From NCBI GenBank assembly GCA_030446945.1, contig JAUJMI010000002.1, positions 1 through 24,441 of the forward strand: a DNA stretch of 24,441 nucleotides. Reading direction: 5' to 3'. This stretch comes from Longimicrobium sp. Lineage in GTDB: Bacteria; Gemmatimonadota; Gemmatimonadetes; Longimicrobiales; Longimicrobiaceae. Shown one piece after another: positions 6,474 through 14,059 of this stretch. Numbering within the stretch: the stretch's first letter is position 1; the number at the start of each line of letters is the position of its first letter. Under the pieces are notes generated by a model. The model did no database searches. It was not told the origin of the DNA and was given only the letters and a program-made list of their open reading frames with translations. Both the position numbers and the translations under genes were made by a program.

Positions 6474-7625
6474 CTACTGGTACTGGATGTACAGCGGCTC
6501 CGGCCAGAGCTGCAAAAGGTCCCGCGGCTGCGTCAGCGGGTCGCCCCTCTTGGTGTCGTTGTGGTAGAAGTTCTTCCACCCGGTGAACTGTGCCGGGTAG
6601 CGCACCACGTAGTCGCGGTACGAGTCATACTTCAGCCACGGCGCGCCCCACCCGTCCATGTGCATCACCAGCTGCACCTCCGGGCGCAGGCGGACGTTCT
6701 GCACGTCCGGCACCATGCCGCGCGTGAAGCGGTGGATGATCAGCAGCTTGGGCGGCAGGTTGTTCTCCTTCACGATCTGCGTCAGCCGGTCCATCACCCA
6801 GTTGATGTCGGCCGCGTACATCGTCCCGATCTTGCGCCCCGGCACCACACCGCCGCGCATGTAGAACTCGGGGTCCACCGCGAAGTGCACGTCCGGCCGC
6901 TTCAGGACGGAGTCGAAGCGCGGCATGATGCTGCGGATGTCGTCCGTGCCCACCTGGACGTCGATGAACAGGATGCCGTTGATCGACTGCGCCATCTTGT
7001 GGATGGAGTCCACCACCGCGTCGCGGATCTGCGTGCGATACTTGCCCGAGGGGCCTGCGTCGCCCTGCGCCACCACGGCGATCAGGTGCAGGCCGGGGAC
7101 GACCGGCGTGTTGGGATCGGCTTCCTTCCACTGGTTCACCTGGCGCGTCAGGCGCGCGAGCATCTCGTCGCGCGGAAACTCGCCCAGGGCGCCCATCCGC
7201 TTGGAGGCCGGGTTGCCGTAGTAGACCACCACCCGGTTGCACGGGAGGATGGCGCCATCCTTGAACGGCGGCATCTTGGGGTACCACCCCTGCTCCACCG
7301 CGAACGCCGGGTTCTTCCCCGCGCCGGGGCGCTTGGCCGTGGAGTCCGCCTTGAGCGTGTTGGCCGCGGCGGTCAGGCGCTGCTGCCGCTGCTCCAGGCA
7401 CTGCTGCGCCTGGGCCGCGGTGTTCCCGTGCTTGAACTGCGTCGGGGGAGCCGCGGCCTGCGCCGCCGCCGCCGTGTCTCCACCCGTGGTGCCGCCCTTG
7501 GCCGCGGCGCCGGCTGTCCCCTTGGCCTCACCGCCCTTGGCGGCGTCGTCGCCGCCGCACGCGGCCAGCGCCGCCACAAGGAGAGCGGCGGCGGGCGCCT
7601 TCCAGAACGATCTCGTTTCCGTCAC
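6474..7625 (-). CDS. Uncharacterised 383-aa lipoprotein, probable alpha/beta-barrel domain
   Basis: A GTG start is supported by AAGGAG about 7 nt upstream. The N-terminus has a lipobox, ALAAC, with Cys23, then a low-complexity Gly/Ala/Lys/Thr linker to about residue 65. The rest is a well-formed domain with motifs VVVYYGNP, GLHLIAVVAQ, ILFIDVQVG, HFAVDPEF, LLIIHRF and HMDGWGAPWLKY, and it ends PLYIQYQ. The spaced hydrophobic strands ending in acidic residues suggest a TIM-barrel-like fold, possibly a carbohydrate-active or hydrolytic enzyme. I recall similar conserved hypothetical proteins in other phyla but know no function for them. It follows hisF by 109 bp on the same strand, with no sign of a shared role. 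The 3' end abuts hairpin repeat C. Confidence 0.85.
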   Translation of the reverse strand: MTETRSFWKAPAAALLVAALAACGGDDAAKGGEAKGTAGAAAKGGTTGGDTAAAAQAAAPPTQFKHGNTAAQAQQCLEQRQQRLTAAANTLKADSTAKRPGAGKNPAFAVEQGWYPKMPPFKDGAILPCNRVVVYYGNPASKRMGALGEFPRDEMLARLTRQVNQWKEADPNTPVVPGLHLIAVVAQGDAGPSGKYRTQIRDAVVDSIHKMAQSINGILFIDVQVGTDDIRSIMPRFDSVLKRPDVHFAVDPEFYMRGGVVPGRKIGTMYAADINWVMDRLTQIVKENNLPPKLLIIHRFTRGMVPDVQNVRLRPEVQLVMHMDGWGAPWLKYDSYRDYVVRYPAQFTGWKNFYHNDTKRGDPLTQPRDLLQLWPEPLYIQYQ

Positions 7626-7734
7626 GGCAATCTCCTTCGATGAGCGGCTCGCGGGCCGCGACTGTCAACTCTGCGCCCTTCCGCGCATGCGGGGTCGGCG
7701 GCGCTCCTGCAAGGTTCGTGGCAGCGCGCTCGTC

Positions 7735-8499
7735 CTATTCGCGAACTGCGTGCCCGCGCGCCGCCAGGTAGCGCCGCGCCTCCGCCAGGGTGTACTCGCC
7801 GAAGTGGAAGATGGAGGCCGCCAGCACCGCGTGCGCCCCCGCGGCGAGCCCCGCGTCCAGGTGCTCCAGCGCCCCCGCGCCCCCCGACGCGATCACCGGA
7901 ATCCGCACCGCGCCGCTCACCGCACGCAGCAACTCCAGGTCGTAGCCGTCGCGCGTCCCGTCGCGGTCCATCGAAGTAAGCAGGATCTCCCCCGCACCGA
8001 GCGACTCCACCCGCCGCGCCCACTCCACCGCATCGATCCCGGCAGCGCGCCGCCCGCCGTGCGTGAAGACCTCGTAGCCGCTCTCGGACGACTCGCTCCC
8101 GCGCGCGTCGATCGCCACCACCACGCACTGCGAGCCGAAGTGCGCCGCCGCGCGCGCCACCAGCGCCGGGTCCTCCAGAGCCGCGGTGTTCACCGACACC
8201 TTGTCCGCCCCGGCGCCCAGGATGGCGACGAAGTCTTCCACCGAACGCACGCCGCCGCCCACGGTGAAGGGGATGAAGATGGACTCGGCGGTGCGGCGGA
8301 TCACCTCCAGCATCGACGAGCGCCCCTCGTGCGACGCGGTGATGTCCAGGAAGCAGAGCTCGTCGGCGCGTTCGGCGTCGTAGCGCACCGCCTGCTCCAC
8401 GGGGTCGCCGGCGTCGCGCAGCCCCTCGAACTGGATCCCCTTCACCACCCTGCCCTCCTTGACGTCCAGGCAGGGGATGATGCGCTTGGCTAGCCCCAT
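7735..8499 (-). CDS. hisF: Imidazole glycerol phosphate synthase, cyclase subunit HisF
   Basis: The 254-aa protein is full length for HisF. It uses ammonia passed from HisH to convert PRFAR to imidazole glycerol phosphate and AICAR in the cytoplasm. The TIM-barrel signature is clear: [12 protein letters not shown] with Asp12, TVGGGVRS near 79, and VVVAIDARG with Asp131, which correspond to the two catalytic aspartates of the family. The phosphate-binding loops ASGGAGA and [11 protein letters not shown] are also present. An AGGGAG lies 6 nt before the ATG. The gene start overlaps the 3' end of the DapF-like gene by 10 bp, so the two are likely cotranscribed. hisA, usually just upstream, is not here. 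Confidence 0.97.
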   Translation of the reverse strand: MGLAKRIIPCLDVKEGRVVKGIQFEGLRDAGDPVEQAVRYDAERADELCFLDITASHEGRSSMLEVIRRTAESIFIPFTVGGGVRSVEDFVAILGAGADKVSVNTAALEDPALVARAAAHFGSQCVVVAIDARGSESSESGYEVFTHGGRRAAGIDAVEWARRVESLGAGEILLTSMDRDGTRDGYDLELLRAVSGAVRIPVIASGGAGALEHLDAGLAAGAHAVLAASIFHFGEYTLAEARRYLAARGHAVRE

Positions 8500-9371
8500 G
8501 ACAGCTCCCTCAGCCGCGCCACCATCCCATCGCCCAGGGTGCCGCGGTAGACGCCCTCGACGGGCCCCCGCAGCAGGAGGGCGAAGTCGTCGCGCACCTC
8601 CACGTGCAGCGATCCGCCCGGCATCCTCACCTCCACGTTTCGCTCGGTGACCATGCCGCGTCTCACCGCGGCGGCGGCGACGGCGCACGCGCTGGAGCCG
8701 GAGGCGCGCGTCTCCCCCGCCCCGCGCTCCCACACCCACGCCTCCACCGCGCCCGGCTCCGCGGGGACGGCGAACTGCACGTTGCTGCCGCGCGCGAAGG
8801 CCGGGTGGGTGGAGATCTGCGGCGCGCGGCGGCGCAGGTCCTCCACGTCCAGCTCGTCCATGAAGACGACGCAGTGCGGATTGCCGATGGAGACGGTGTT
8901 GATGAGCACCGCGTCGCCGGCCTCCAGCTCCAGCGCCTCGTTGTCCACCTCGCGCTCGTCGCCGGCGAGCCCCACGTCCGTGCTGCGGAACGAGGCGGTC
9001 CCCATCTCCGCCTCCACCATCAGCACCCCGCCGCCCATCGCGCCCACCACCGTCATCCCCACGATGCCGCCGGGCGTCTCCACGCTGAAGGGCACGCCGA
9101 CGCTGGCCTCGCCGCGCTCCAGCAGGTACGCGGCGAAGATGCGCAGACCGTTGCCGCTCTTCTCCGCCTCGGTTCCGTCGGGGTTGAAGATACGCAGCCC
9201 GAAGTCCGCCGCCGTCGGCCCCGTGCGCCCCAGGATCCCGTCCGATCCGACCCCCGTGTGCCGGTCGCAAACCAGCCGCACGGCGGGGGGCGTGAGGTCG
9301 AACGGGAGCGCGTCCAGCTCCAGCACGACGTAGTCGTTGCCGAGCCCGTGGCCCTTGTAGAACTCCGCCAT
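8490..9371 (-). CDS. DapF-like PLP-independent isomerase lacking both catalytic Cys
   Basis: The 293-aa protein has the whole diaminopimelate epimerase scaffold: [12 protein letters not shown] at 7-18, [19 protein letters not shown] near 62-79, [19 protein letters not shown] and [16 protein letters not shown]. In DapF two Cys (73 and 217 in E. coli) act as acid and base. Here both are Ser: Ser72 in EKSGNG (codon AGC) and Ser224 in RASGSS (codon TCC). The non-catalytic later Cys is kept as Cys229. Either this is a weak or different isomerase, or Ser replaces Cys in an active clade; another DapF could be elsewhere in the genome. It starts 1 nt after the stop of the 86-aa gene and overlaps hisF by 10 bp. 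A start 66 bp upstream is open but lies inside the preceding gene. Confidence 0.85.
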   Translation of the reverse strand: MAEFYKGHGLGNDYVVLELDALPFDLTPPAVRLVCDRHTGVGSDGILGRTGPTAADFGLRIFNPDGTEAEKSGNGLRIFAAYLLERGEASVGVPFSVETPGGIVGMTVVGAMGGGVLMVEAEMGTASFRSTDVGLAGDEREVDNEALELEAGDAVLINTVSIGNPHCVVFMDELDVEDLRRRAPQISTHPAFARGSNVQFAVPAEPGAVEAWVWERGAGETRASGSSACAVAAAAVRRGMVTERNVEVRMPGGSLHVEVRDDFALLLRGPVEGVYRGTLGDGMVARLRELSWG

Positions 9372-9372
9372 C

Positions 9373-9633
9373 TCACTCCTCGTCGGAAGGCTCGTCCTCG
9401 CCGCCCTGCGCCGTCCCGAGCGCGTCGATCGCCTCAAAGATCTCCACGATCCGCTGCATCAGGTGCGTGATCACGGCCGATCGGTCCGCGCGCTCGCTCG
9501 GGTCCGCGGACGGGGTCTCCTGGAGTCGGCGGAGAACCCGGTTGAGGCGCCCGACCTCCATCAGCAGCGTGTCCATCGCGTAGGCGAAGCGCGGCCCTTC
9601 GTCCCTGCCTGGCAGCTCGGATTCTTCAGTCAT
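9373..9633 (-). CDS. Small acidic helical protein of unknown function (86 aa)
   Basis: The ATG at 9633 has GGAG about 6 nt upstream. The product is acidic, rich in Glu and Asp, with a central amphipathic helix (about 15-42, MDTLLMEVGRLNRVLRRL) and a second one (about 53-75, HLMQRIVEIFEAIDAL), ending in GGEDEPSDEE. No signal peptide or known motif is seen. It lies 49 bp after hisH and 1 nt before the DapF-like start, in the place where hisA is normally found, so it is probably part of the his transcript. It could be a small helical regulator or partner; no function is assigned. A longer start at 9672 is possible but adds unsupported sequence. Confidence 0.7.
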   Translation of the reverse strand: MTEESELPGRDEGPRFAYAMDTLLMEVGRLNRVLRRLQETPSADPSERADRSAVITHLMQRIVEIFEAIDALGTAQGGEDEPSDEE

Positions 9634-9682
9634 GCCATCTCCGCTGGATGAGTGTGCATTCCCCAACCGCATGGCTCGTCGT

Positions 9683-10306
9683 TCATATCCGCGCGAAGTT
9701 GCCCAGGATGCGCAGCCCGTCTTCCTGGCTCTTTTCGGGATGGAACTGGATTCCCCACACGTTGTCGCGCCGCACGATGGACGCGAAGGCGTCGTCGTAG
9801 ATGCAGCGGCCGAGGACGTGCTCGCCGTCGGCTTCCAGGACGGCGTAGGAGTGGACGTGGTAGAAGTAGCGCGGCTTGGGCCCCGCGACCCCCTCCAGAA
9901 CGGGGTCGCCCTCCGCGGTGCGCACGAACTCGACGGAGTTCCAGCCGACGTGCGGGAGGGGGAGGTCGGTGCGCAGGCGCTTCACCGTGCCCGGGATCAG
10001 GCCGAGGCCGGGGCTGCGGGGCGCCTCCTCGCTCCCGTCGTAGATGAGCTGCATCCCCACGCAGATGCCCAGGAAGGGGCGCTGCGTGTCGATGAACTCG
10101 CGAACCGCATCGCCCAGTCCGCTCTCCTCCAGCCTCGTCATGCACTGCCCGAAGTGGCCCTGGCCCGGCAGGACCAGCCGGTCCGCGCCACGCGCAACGG
10201 CGGGGTCGGAGGTCAGCGTCACCTCGGTCCCCTCGTGCTCGAACGCCTTGGCGACGGAGCGCAGGTTCCCCGCCCCGTAGTCCAGCAGGACGATGGAGGG
10301 CTTCAC
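9683..10306 (-). CDS. hisH: Imidazole glycerol phosphate synthase, glutaminase subunit HisH
   Basis: This 207-aa class I glutamine amidotransferase releases ammonia from glutamine for HisF. It begins at GTG with AGGGAG 5 nt upstream, in a GTGA overlap with the hisB stop, which implies coupled translation. The N-terminus [13 protein letters not shown] is typical. The catalytic triad is visible: Cys82 in LGICVGMQ, and His189 and Glu191 in QFHPEKSQ. The oxyanion and channel motifs LPGQGHFG and HVHSY are also present. Its partner HisF lies two genes downstream, rather than after hisA as in many operons. Confidence 0.97.
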   Translation of the reverse strand: MKPSIVLLDYGAGNLRSVAKAFEHEGTEVTLTSDPAVARGADRLVLPGQGHFGQCMTRLEESGLGDAVREFIDTQRPFLGICVGMQLIYDGSEEAPRSPGLGLIPGTVKRLRTDLPLPHVGWNSVEFVRTAEGDPVLEGVAGPKPRYFYHVHSYAVLEADGEHVLGRCIYDDAFASIVRRDNVWGIQFHPEKSQEDGLRILGNFARI

Positions 10307-10899
10307 AGCGCTCCCTTGGTCGAGGGAACCTCGCCCGCGCGGCGCGGATCGGATGCGGTGGCGGCGTCCAGCGCGCGGGCGGCGGCCTTGAAGGTCGCCT
10401 CCACCACGTGGTGCGCGTTGTCGCCGCGAATGCCGTCCAGGTGCATCGTCAGCCGCGACTCCATCGCGAATCCGCGCCAGAACTCCGCCGACAGCGCCGC
10501 ATCGAACTCGCCGATGCGCGGCTGGCCCGCGGGGAGCGGTACATGGAAGTGCAGAAAGGGGCGTCCGGATACGTCCACAACCGCGCGCACCAGCGCCTCG
10601 TCTAGCGGCACGGTGGCATCCGCGTAGCGCACGATGCCGCGCTTGTCCCCCAGCGCGTCCAGGAAGGCGCCGCCCAGCGCGATCCCCACGTCCTCCACCG
10701 TGTGGTGCGCGTCGATGTGCAGGTCGCCCGTGCACTCGACCTCCAGGTCGAACATCCCGTGGCGGGCCAGCGCGTCCAGCATGTGGTCGAAGAAGCCGAC
10801 GCCGGTCCTCACCTCGGCCGTCCCCGTGCCGTCCAGCTCGACGCGGACGCGGATCTGCGTCTCGCGCGTGCTCCGCTCCCTCGTGCCGACGCGGCTCAT
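10303..10899 (-). CDS. hisB: Imidazoleglycerol-phosphate dehydratase HisB
   Basis: The 198-aa protein is the monofunctional dehydratase, without the N-terminal histidinol-phosphatase domain fused to it in enterobacteria. It removes water from imidazole glycerol phosphate to give imidazole acetol phosphate. Manganese-binding motifs are intact: [13 protein letters not shown] near 36, [14 protein letters not shown] near 63, and [14 protein letters not shown] near 160. A strong GGAGGAGG stands upstream of the ATG. The start overlaps the hisC stop as ATGA and the end overlaps hisH as GTGA. The Asp/Arg/Gly-rich tail after about 178 is a loose extension. Confidence 0.97.
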   Translation of the reverse strand: MSRVGTRERSTRETQIRVRVELDGTGTAEVRTGVGFFDHMLDALARHGMFDLEVECTGDLHIDAHHTVEDVGIALGGAFLDALGDKRGIVRYADATVPLDEALVRAVVDVSGRPFLHFHVPLPAGQPRIGEFDAALSAEFWRGFAMESRLTMHLDGIRGDNAHHVVEATFKAAARALDAATASDPRRAGEVPSTKGAL

Positions 10900-12002
10900 C
10901 GCGCCTCCTCCATGATCGCGCGGACGGCGCCCAAAAAGGCGTCGTTCTCCTCCGGCGCGCCGACGTTGACGCGCAGGCAATCGTCCAGCATCGGGTACTT
11001 GCTTACGTCGCGGATCAGGATGCCGTGCTCGTCCAGCAGCCGCTGGAAGAGCGCCGTGTGGGTGATCTTCGGCGACTCCACGCGGAAAACCCAAAAGTTG
11101 GCCTCGCTCGGGTACACGCGCAGCCCTGGGATCGCGCTCATCTCGCGGATCAGCCGGTCGCGCTCTTCGCGCAGCTTCGCCACCCCCGGCTCCAGCAGAT
11201 GCCGGGCCCGCAGCACCTCCGCCGCGGCGACCTCGGTGAAGAAGTTCACGTTGTACGGCAGCTTGGCCTTGTTCACCTCGGCCGTGAGCGCCGGGTGGGC
11301 CAGCATGTAGCCCGCGCGCAGCCCCGCCATCGCCATCGCCTTGCTGAAGGTACGCAGCACCACGAGGCGCGGATGCTCGCGGAGGAGCGGGATCGCGTCC
11401 GCCCCGCCGAACTCCACGTATGCCTGGTCCGCCAGCACCAGCGCCTCGGTTTCGTCGTGGATGCGCACGATCTCGTCCTCGGTGAGCGCCGCCCCCGTCG
11501 GGTTGTTGGGCGTGCACAGGACGACCACCGACGCGCGGCTCTCGCGTGCGGCGCGGATGATGGCGTCCACGTCGAAGCGCAGGTCGGTGGCGAGCGGCAC
11601 GGACACGACCTCGCCGGCGTTCACCTCCGTCATCAGCCGGTAGAGCGTGAACGTCGGCTCGGGGATCACGACCGACGTCCCCGGGGCCACGACCACGGCG
11701 AGCACGGACTGGATCAGCTCGTTCGACCCGTTCGCCACCAGGATGCCCTCCGCCGGCCACCCCGTCGCCTCGGCCACCGCGGCGATGAAGTTGGACGCGA
11801 CGAAGGGCGGGTAGCGGTTCCACGGCCGGTCCGCGAGGATGGCGGCGATGCGCGCCTTGACGTCGTCGGGGACGTCCCAGGGGTTCTCGTTCTGGTTGAG
11901 CTTGATGCGCGGCTCGTACGGGCGCAGGGTGTACGCCCCCATCGCGCGGACGGAGGGCTTCACCAGCCCCAGGACGGCATCGGCGTTCAGGTCGGTCACC
12001 AC
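10896..12002 (-). CDS. hisC: Histidinol-phosphate aminotransferase HisC
   Basis: This fold-type I PLP aminotransferase converts imidazole acetol phosphate to histidinol phosphate. Motifs are LNQNENPWD at 35-43, ANGSNELIQ at 90-98, CTPNNPTG at 163-170, DQAYVEF at 192-198, and the PLP lysine Lys221 in [13 protein letters not shown]. The GTG at 12002 gives 368 aa, close to the family length. An upstream ATG at 12077 (393 aa) is in frame, but its added 25 residues would be encoded by a GC-rich hairpin with a U-tract that looks like the purA terminator, and neither ATG there has a good Shine-Dalgarno. The later start is therefore preferred, with moderate certainty. The 3' end overlaps hisB as ATGA. 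Confidence 0.93.
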   Translation of the reverse strand: MVTDLNADAVLGLVKPSVRAMGAYTLRPYEPRIKLNQNENPWDVPDDVKARIAAILADRPWNRYPPFVASNFIAAVAEATGWPAEGILVANGSNELIQSVLAVVVAPGTSVVIPEPTFTLYRLMTEVNAGEVVSVPLATDLRFDVDAIIRAARESRASVVVLCTPNNPTGAALTEDEIVRIHDETEALVLADQAYVEFGGADAIPLLREHPRLVVLRTFSKAMAMAGLRAGYMLAHPALTAEVNKAKLPYNVNFFTEVAAAEVLRARHLLEPGVAKLREERDRLIREMSAIPGLRVYPSEANFWVFRVESPKITHTALFQRLLDEHGILIRDVSKYPMLDDCLRVNVGAPEENDAFLGAVRAIMEEAR

Positions 12003-12016
12003 GGGCTTCCCGGTCG

Positions 12017-12057
12017 AAAAACGAGAGGAGGGCGCGGCCCCTGTGCCGCGCCCCTCC
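12017..12057 (-). terminator. Intrinsic terminator after purA, just before hisC
   Basis: On the minus strand a stem of nine GC-rich pairs (12030-12038 with 12045-12053) plus three more past a bulge closes the loop 12039-12044. It is followed by TCTCG and then TTTTT (A-run 12017-12021 on the plus strand). It begins about 30 nt after the purA stop and the T-run ends about 14 nt before the hisC GTG. It could end purA transcripts, or attenuate read-through into the his genes. Confidence 0.65.
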
Positions 12058-12087
12058 GGTCCCATCCACGAATCCATCGAGGACGGG

Positions 12088-13380
12088 TCATCGCTCCACG
12101 TGGATGATCTGGTCGCGGCGCGTCCCCACGGACACGTAGCGGATCGGCACCTCCGTCAGCTCCTCGATGCGGCGCAGGTACGCCTGCGCCGCCGCGGGAA
12201 GGTCGTCCCAGCGGCGCGCGTCGGCGGTGGAGGTCTGCCACCCCTCCATGGTTTCATACACCGGCTCGGCCTCGGCCAGCAGCCCCAGGTCGCCGGGGAA
12301 GTCCACCAGCGACTCCCCGCCCGCCTGGTAGCTCACCGCGATCCTGACCTCCGGGAGCGTGTCCAGCACGTCCATCTTGGTGACGGCCAGCCCGGTGAGC
12401 CCGTTGACGCGCGCCGCGTACCTCACCACCACCGCGTCGAACCACCCGCAGCGCCGCGGCCTCCCCGTGGTCGCGCCGTACTCGCCCCCCAGGTCGCGGA
12501 TCTGCTCCTGCATCGGTGACGGGAACTCGGTGGGGAGCGGCCCCTCGCCCACGCGGGTCGTGTACGCCTTCACCACGCCGTACACCTCCGCGATCGCCGT
12601 CGGGCCCACGCCCACACCCAGCGCCGCGCCCCCGGCCGTGGTGTTCGAAGACGTGACGTACGGATAAGTCCCGTGGTCCACGTCCAGCAGCGCCCCCTGC
12701 GCGCCTTCCAGCAGCACGCGCTCGCCGGCCCGGATCGCGTCGTGGATCACGCGCCCGGTGTCCACCATGATGGGGAGGAGCCGGTCGCGGATCGACATCA
12801 CCTCGGCCACGAGCGCGTCCGCGTCCACCCGCTCGTCGGTGTCCAGCAGCGAGAGCCGCTCGTTGACGCGCACGGCGGCGGCCCTCAGCCGCTCCTCGGC
12901 GCGGGCGGCATCGCGCAGGTCGGCCACACGGATCCCCTGGCGCGCCACCTTGTCCTCGTACGCCGGCCCGATCCCCCGCCCCGTGGTGCCGATCTTCCCG
13001 GCGCCGCGGTGCTGCTCGGCCGCGCGGTCCAGGAGCTTGTGGTACGACAGGAGGAGGTGCGCCCGTCCGCTGACCCCCACGCGCGGCGCGGCGTCGATGC
13101 CGCGCGCGGTGAGCTTGTCCAGCTCCTGGAAGAACTGGAAGGGATCGAGCACCACGCCGTTCCCCAGCAGGCAGCGCCGGTTGGGGTGGAGGATGCCGGA
13201 GGGGATCTGGTGGAGGATGAACTCCTCGGTCCCCACGTGCACGGTATGCCCCGCGTTGGCCCCGCCCTGGTAGCGTGCGACCACGTCCACCTCCTCCGCG
13301 AGGACGTCGACAATCTTCCCCTTCCCCTCGTCCCCCCACTGGGAGCCGACGATCACCACACACCCGTTCTTGCCAGTCAT
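12088..13380 (-). CDS. purA: Adenylosuccinate synthetase PurA
   Basis: The 430-aa product has the family's usual length. It joins IMP and aspartate, using GTP, to make adenylosuccinate in AMP synthesis. The N-terminal GTP loop SQWGDEGKGK carries Asp17, and GGANAGHTV carries His45, matching E. coli Asp13 and His41. Further signatures are GTTGRGIGPAYEDK, LLEGAQGALLDVDHGTYPYVTSSN, VGEGPLPTE, GRPRRCGWFD, and the C-terminal VGTRRDQIIH. The ATG follows a purine-poor leader with no strong ribosome site. The 124 bp upstream, to the DUF559 module, must hold its promoter, but no clear boxes are seen. A terminator-like hairpin follows at 12017-12057. Confidence 0.98.
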   Translation of the reverse strand: MTGKNGCVVIVGSQWGDEGKGKIVDVLAEEVDVVARYQGGANAGHTVHVGTEEFILHQIPSGILHPNRRCLLGNGVVLDPFQFFQELDKLTARGIDAAPRVGVSGRAHLLLSYHKLLDRAAEQHRGAGKIGTTGRGIGPAYEDKVARQGIRVADLRDAARAEERLRAAAVRVNERLSLLDTDERVDADALVAEVMSIRDRLLPIMVDTGRVIHDAIRAGERVLLEGAQGALLDVDHGTYPYVTSSNTTAGGAALGVGVGPTAIAEVYGVVKAYTTRVGEGPLPTEFPSPMQEQIRDLGGEYGATTGRPRRCGWFDAVVVRYAARVNGLTGLAVTKMDVLDTLPEVRIAVSYQAGGESLVDFPGDLGLLAEAEPVYETMEGWQTSTADARRWDDLPAAAQAYLRRIEELTEVPIRYVSVGTRRDQIIHVER

Positions 13381-13504
13381 CTCGGACGCGAACTCGAGGA
13401 AGCCAAACGCGAAACGCGGCCCCGCCGCAAAGGTGGGACCGCGCTCGACGTATCCTGGGGCGAATGTAGGCGGGGGGCGGGGGCGGTGTCAACAGAGGGG
13501 CCCC

Positions 13505-13557
13505 CCCCCGCTCGTTCCTCGCGACCCCTCCCCCAATAACTACCTGGGGGAGGGGTG
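13505..13557 (-). repeat. Left 53-bp inverted repeat of the DUF559 module (repeat C)
   Basis: All 53 bases are the exact reverse complement of 13970-14022; similarity continues less perfectly outward to a GGCCCC end. Internally, CCCCTCCCCCA (13525-13535) pairs with TGGGGGAGGGG (13545-13555) around a 9-nt loop. The outer side carries the conserved tail that reads GCGAGGAACGAGCGG on the minus strand. The inner end is 12 bp from the stop codon of the nuclease gene. Confidence 0.92.
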
Positions 13558-13569
13558 ATCCGCGGGTCT

Positions 13570-13941
13570 CTATGCGGGTGGCGAGGGCAGCGCGGCGCCA
13601 ATGCGGGCGAGAACGGCTTCGATGTCGTTGAAGACCTCCTCGTTGCGGAAGCGGAGTACGCGGACTCCGTGGGAGGCGAGCCACGCATCGCGCGCGGCAT
13701 CGTACTCACACCTGCTGTCGTGGATCGGCCCGTCCAGCTCTACGCAGAGCCGCCCAGCCGGGCAGTAGAAGTCGAGGATGGCGCGCCCGACCGGGTGCTG
13801 ACGCCGGAAGTTGTAGCCCAGGAGTTGCGCCCCCCGGAGCCGCTTCCACAACACCCGCTCCGCCGGCGTTAGCCGCCGCCGTAGCTCTTTTGCCCTCGCG
13901 TCGAGCTCAGGCGAAGTCTTCCGAATTCGTCGCTGGTTCAT
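13570..13941 (-). CDS. DUF559-family (Vsr-like) endonuclease
   Basis: The 123-aa product is a complete DUF559 protein, a small single-domain member of the PD-(D/E)xK nuclease superfamily related to very short patch repair endonucleases. Visible signatures are LTPAERVLWKRLRG near 24-37, NFRRQHPVGRAILDFYC at 44-60 with Asp57, the LCVELDG strand with Glu69, YDAARDAWLASHGVRVLRF, and NDIEAVLARI at the end. A metal-dependent DNA-cleaving role is inferred. The ATG at 13941 begins MNQRRIRKTS; upstream frame would translate the inverted repeat itself, so it is rejected. The gene sits alone between perfect 53-bp inverted repeats, 12 and 28 bp away, between folC and purA on the same strand. This looks like a mobile or repeat-associated cassette. 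Confidence 0.9.
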   Translation of the reverse strand: MNQRRIRKTSPELDARAKELRRRLTPAERVLWKRLRGAQLLGYNFRRQHPVGRAILDFYCPAGRLCVELDGPIHDSRCEYDAARDAWLASHGVRVLRFRNEEVFNDIEAVLARIGAALPSPPA

Positions 13942-13969
13942 CCATACAGATACCCCGGATGGGCACGAC

Positions 13970-14022
13970 CACCCCTCCCCCAGGTAGTTATTGGGGGAGG
14001 GGTCGCGAGGAACGAGCGGGGG
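13970..14022 (+). repeat. Right 53-bp inverted repeat of the DUF559 module (repeat C)
   Basis: Perfect inverted partner of 13505-13557. The stem 13972-13982 pairs with 13992-14002 around a 9-nt loop, and the tail GCGAGGAACGAGCGG points outward toward folC. The solo copy at 6414-6470 shares stem and tail. No convincing target-site duplication is seen outside the pair; only a 6-mer GCGGTG recurs at 13483 and 14032, which may be chance. Confidence 0.92.
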
Positions 14023-14059
14023 AGGGGGCCTGCGGTGCCTGTTGCTCACACCTCACACT

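Noticed and set aside
12003..12077. N-terminal extension of HisC to the ATG at 12077
   Set aside because: The 25 added residues are encoded by a terminator-like hairpin and U-tract and add length not usual in HisC; kept as an alternative, not preferred.
13483..14037. Target-site duplication GCGGTG around the DUF559 cassette
   Set aside because: The 6-mer lies at unequal distances from the inverted repeats and is likely by chance in GC-rich DNA.
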